A stretch of DNA of 5,667 nucleotides from an uncultured Akkermansia sp. (lineage in GTDB: Bacteria; Verrucomicrobiota; Verrucomicrobiia; Verrucomicrobiales; Akkermansiaceae), in the NCBI GenBank assembly GCA_904501915.1, contig CAJGCV010000108.1:1-5667 (forward strand), given 5' to 3'. Positions 5,501-5,667 of the stretch are shown here, piece by piece (the stretch's first letter is position 1; the number at the start of each line of letters is the position of its first letter). The position numbers and the translations under genes are program-made. The notes below the pieces were generated by a model, which worked only from the letters and a program-made list of their open reading frames with translations, made no database searches and had not been told where the DNA came from.

Positions 5501-5572
5501 GCAAGAAAACTGAATCAGCAAACTGAATGGGTCTGTTTCAGATTTGCTGGTGTTTATTTCCGGTTTGGCTCG

Positions 5573-5597
5573 ATTCAATGAAGTTAAGCCATTGAAT
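5573..5597. repeat. Perfect inverted repeat in the divergent intergenic region
   Basis: ATTCAATG (5573-5580) and CATTGAAT (5590-5597) are perfect inverted copies separated by nine bases. The half-site spacing of 17 bases is near two helical turns, as expected for a dimeric regulator's operator. It lies about 75 bases upstream of the alpha-galactosidase -35 box and upstream of the predicted rightward promoter, so it could serve either gene. Chance occurrence in this AT-rich stretch is possible. Confidence 0.35.
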
Positions 5598-5633
5598 GTC
5601 AGACTAAGAATACTCAGTGTCATAAAAAATGTA

Positions 5634-5662
5634 TTTTTGTAAATTTATAAGCACTCTAAAAT
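5634..5662 (+). promoter_or_regulatory. Probable promoter of a rightward gene beginning beyond the window
   Basis: TAAAAT (5657-5662) is a good -10 box; the -35 box is weak (TTTTTG at 5634-5639 with a 17-base spacer, or TTTTGT at 5635-5640 with 16). The last 13 bases of the window, TCTAAAATAGCGC, match 12 of 13 bases directly before the ArsC/Spx-like start (481-493), so a gene start one or two bases past the window end is expected. Confidence 0.42.
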
Positions 5663-5667
5663 AGCGC

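Overview
The window looks like a piece of the chromosome of an anaerobic, host-associated Verrucomicrobiota bacterium, most likely Akkermansia or a close relative. This is inferred from gene content (a secreted GH36-type alpha-galactosidase, an anaerobic-type radical SAM/SPASM maturase, short lipoproteins) and from the absence of Shine-Dalgarno sequences at the starts. It rests on memory of such genomes, not on a database search. The sequence holds ordinary chromosomal genes around one unusual small cassette. No mobile element, CRISPR array, tRNA or rRNA was recognised.

Layout. Positions 1-101 (minus) are the start of ribosomal protein L35 (rpmI), running off the left edge, with a strong promoter almost touching its ATG. 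Positions 102-494 are a divergent intergenic region with several hairpins, including a good rho-independent terminator on the plus strand. Positions 495-857 (plus) encode a small thioredoxin-fold protein of the ArsC/Spx/YffB family, followed by a terminator hairpin. Positions 977-2585 (plus) form a compact three-gene unit: two short, related, lipoprotein-like peptides with a run of glutamines right after a predicted lipidation cysteine, then a radical SAM/SPASM enzyme whose GTG start overlaps the stop of the second peptide gene. A hairpin nearly identical to the one upstream closes the unit. Positions 2619-2832 hold no supported gene. Positions 2893-5439 (minus) encode a large secreted alpha-galactosidase-like enzyme with its own promoter and a strong terminator. 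The right end (5501-5667) carries an inverted repeat and the apparent promoter of a rightward gene starting just beyond the window.

How the genes may work together. The main point of interest is the 977-2585 cassette. The enzyme has the CxxxCxxC site for the radical-SAM cluster and eight further cysteines spaced like the two auxiliary clusters of sulfatase-maturase-type SPASM enzymes, but lacks the Asp that marks sulfatase maturases. The tightly linked lipoprotein-like peptides are its most likely substrates, so the unit reads as a candidate system for post-translational modification of a lipoprotein or RiPP-like peptide before export. The modification and its biological role cannot be read from the sequence. 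The alpha-galactosidase is separately transcribed and probably works on terminal alpha-galactosides of host or dietary glycans; no functional link to the cassette is visible.

Several predicted promoters place the transcription start at or within a few bases of the ATG, suggesting leaderless or near-leaderless mRNAs in this organism.
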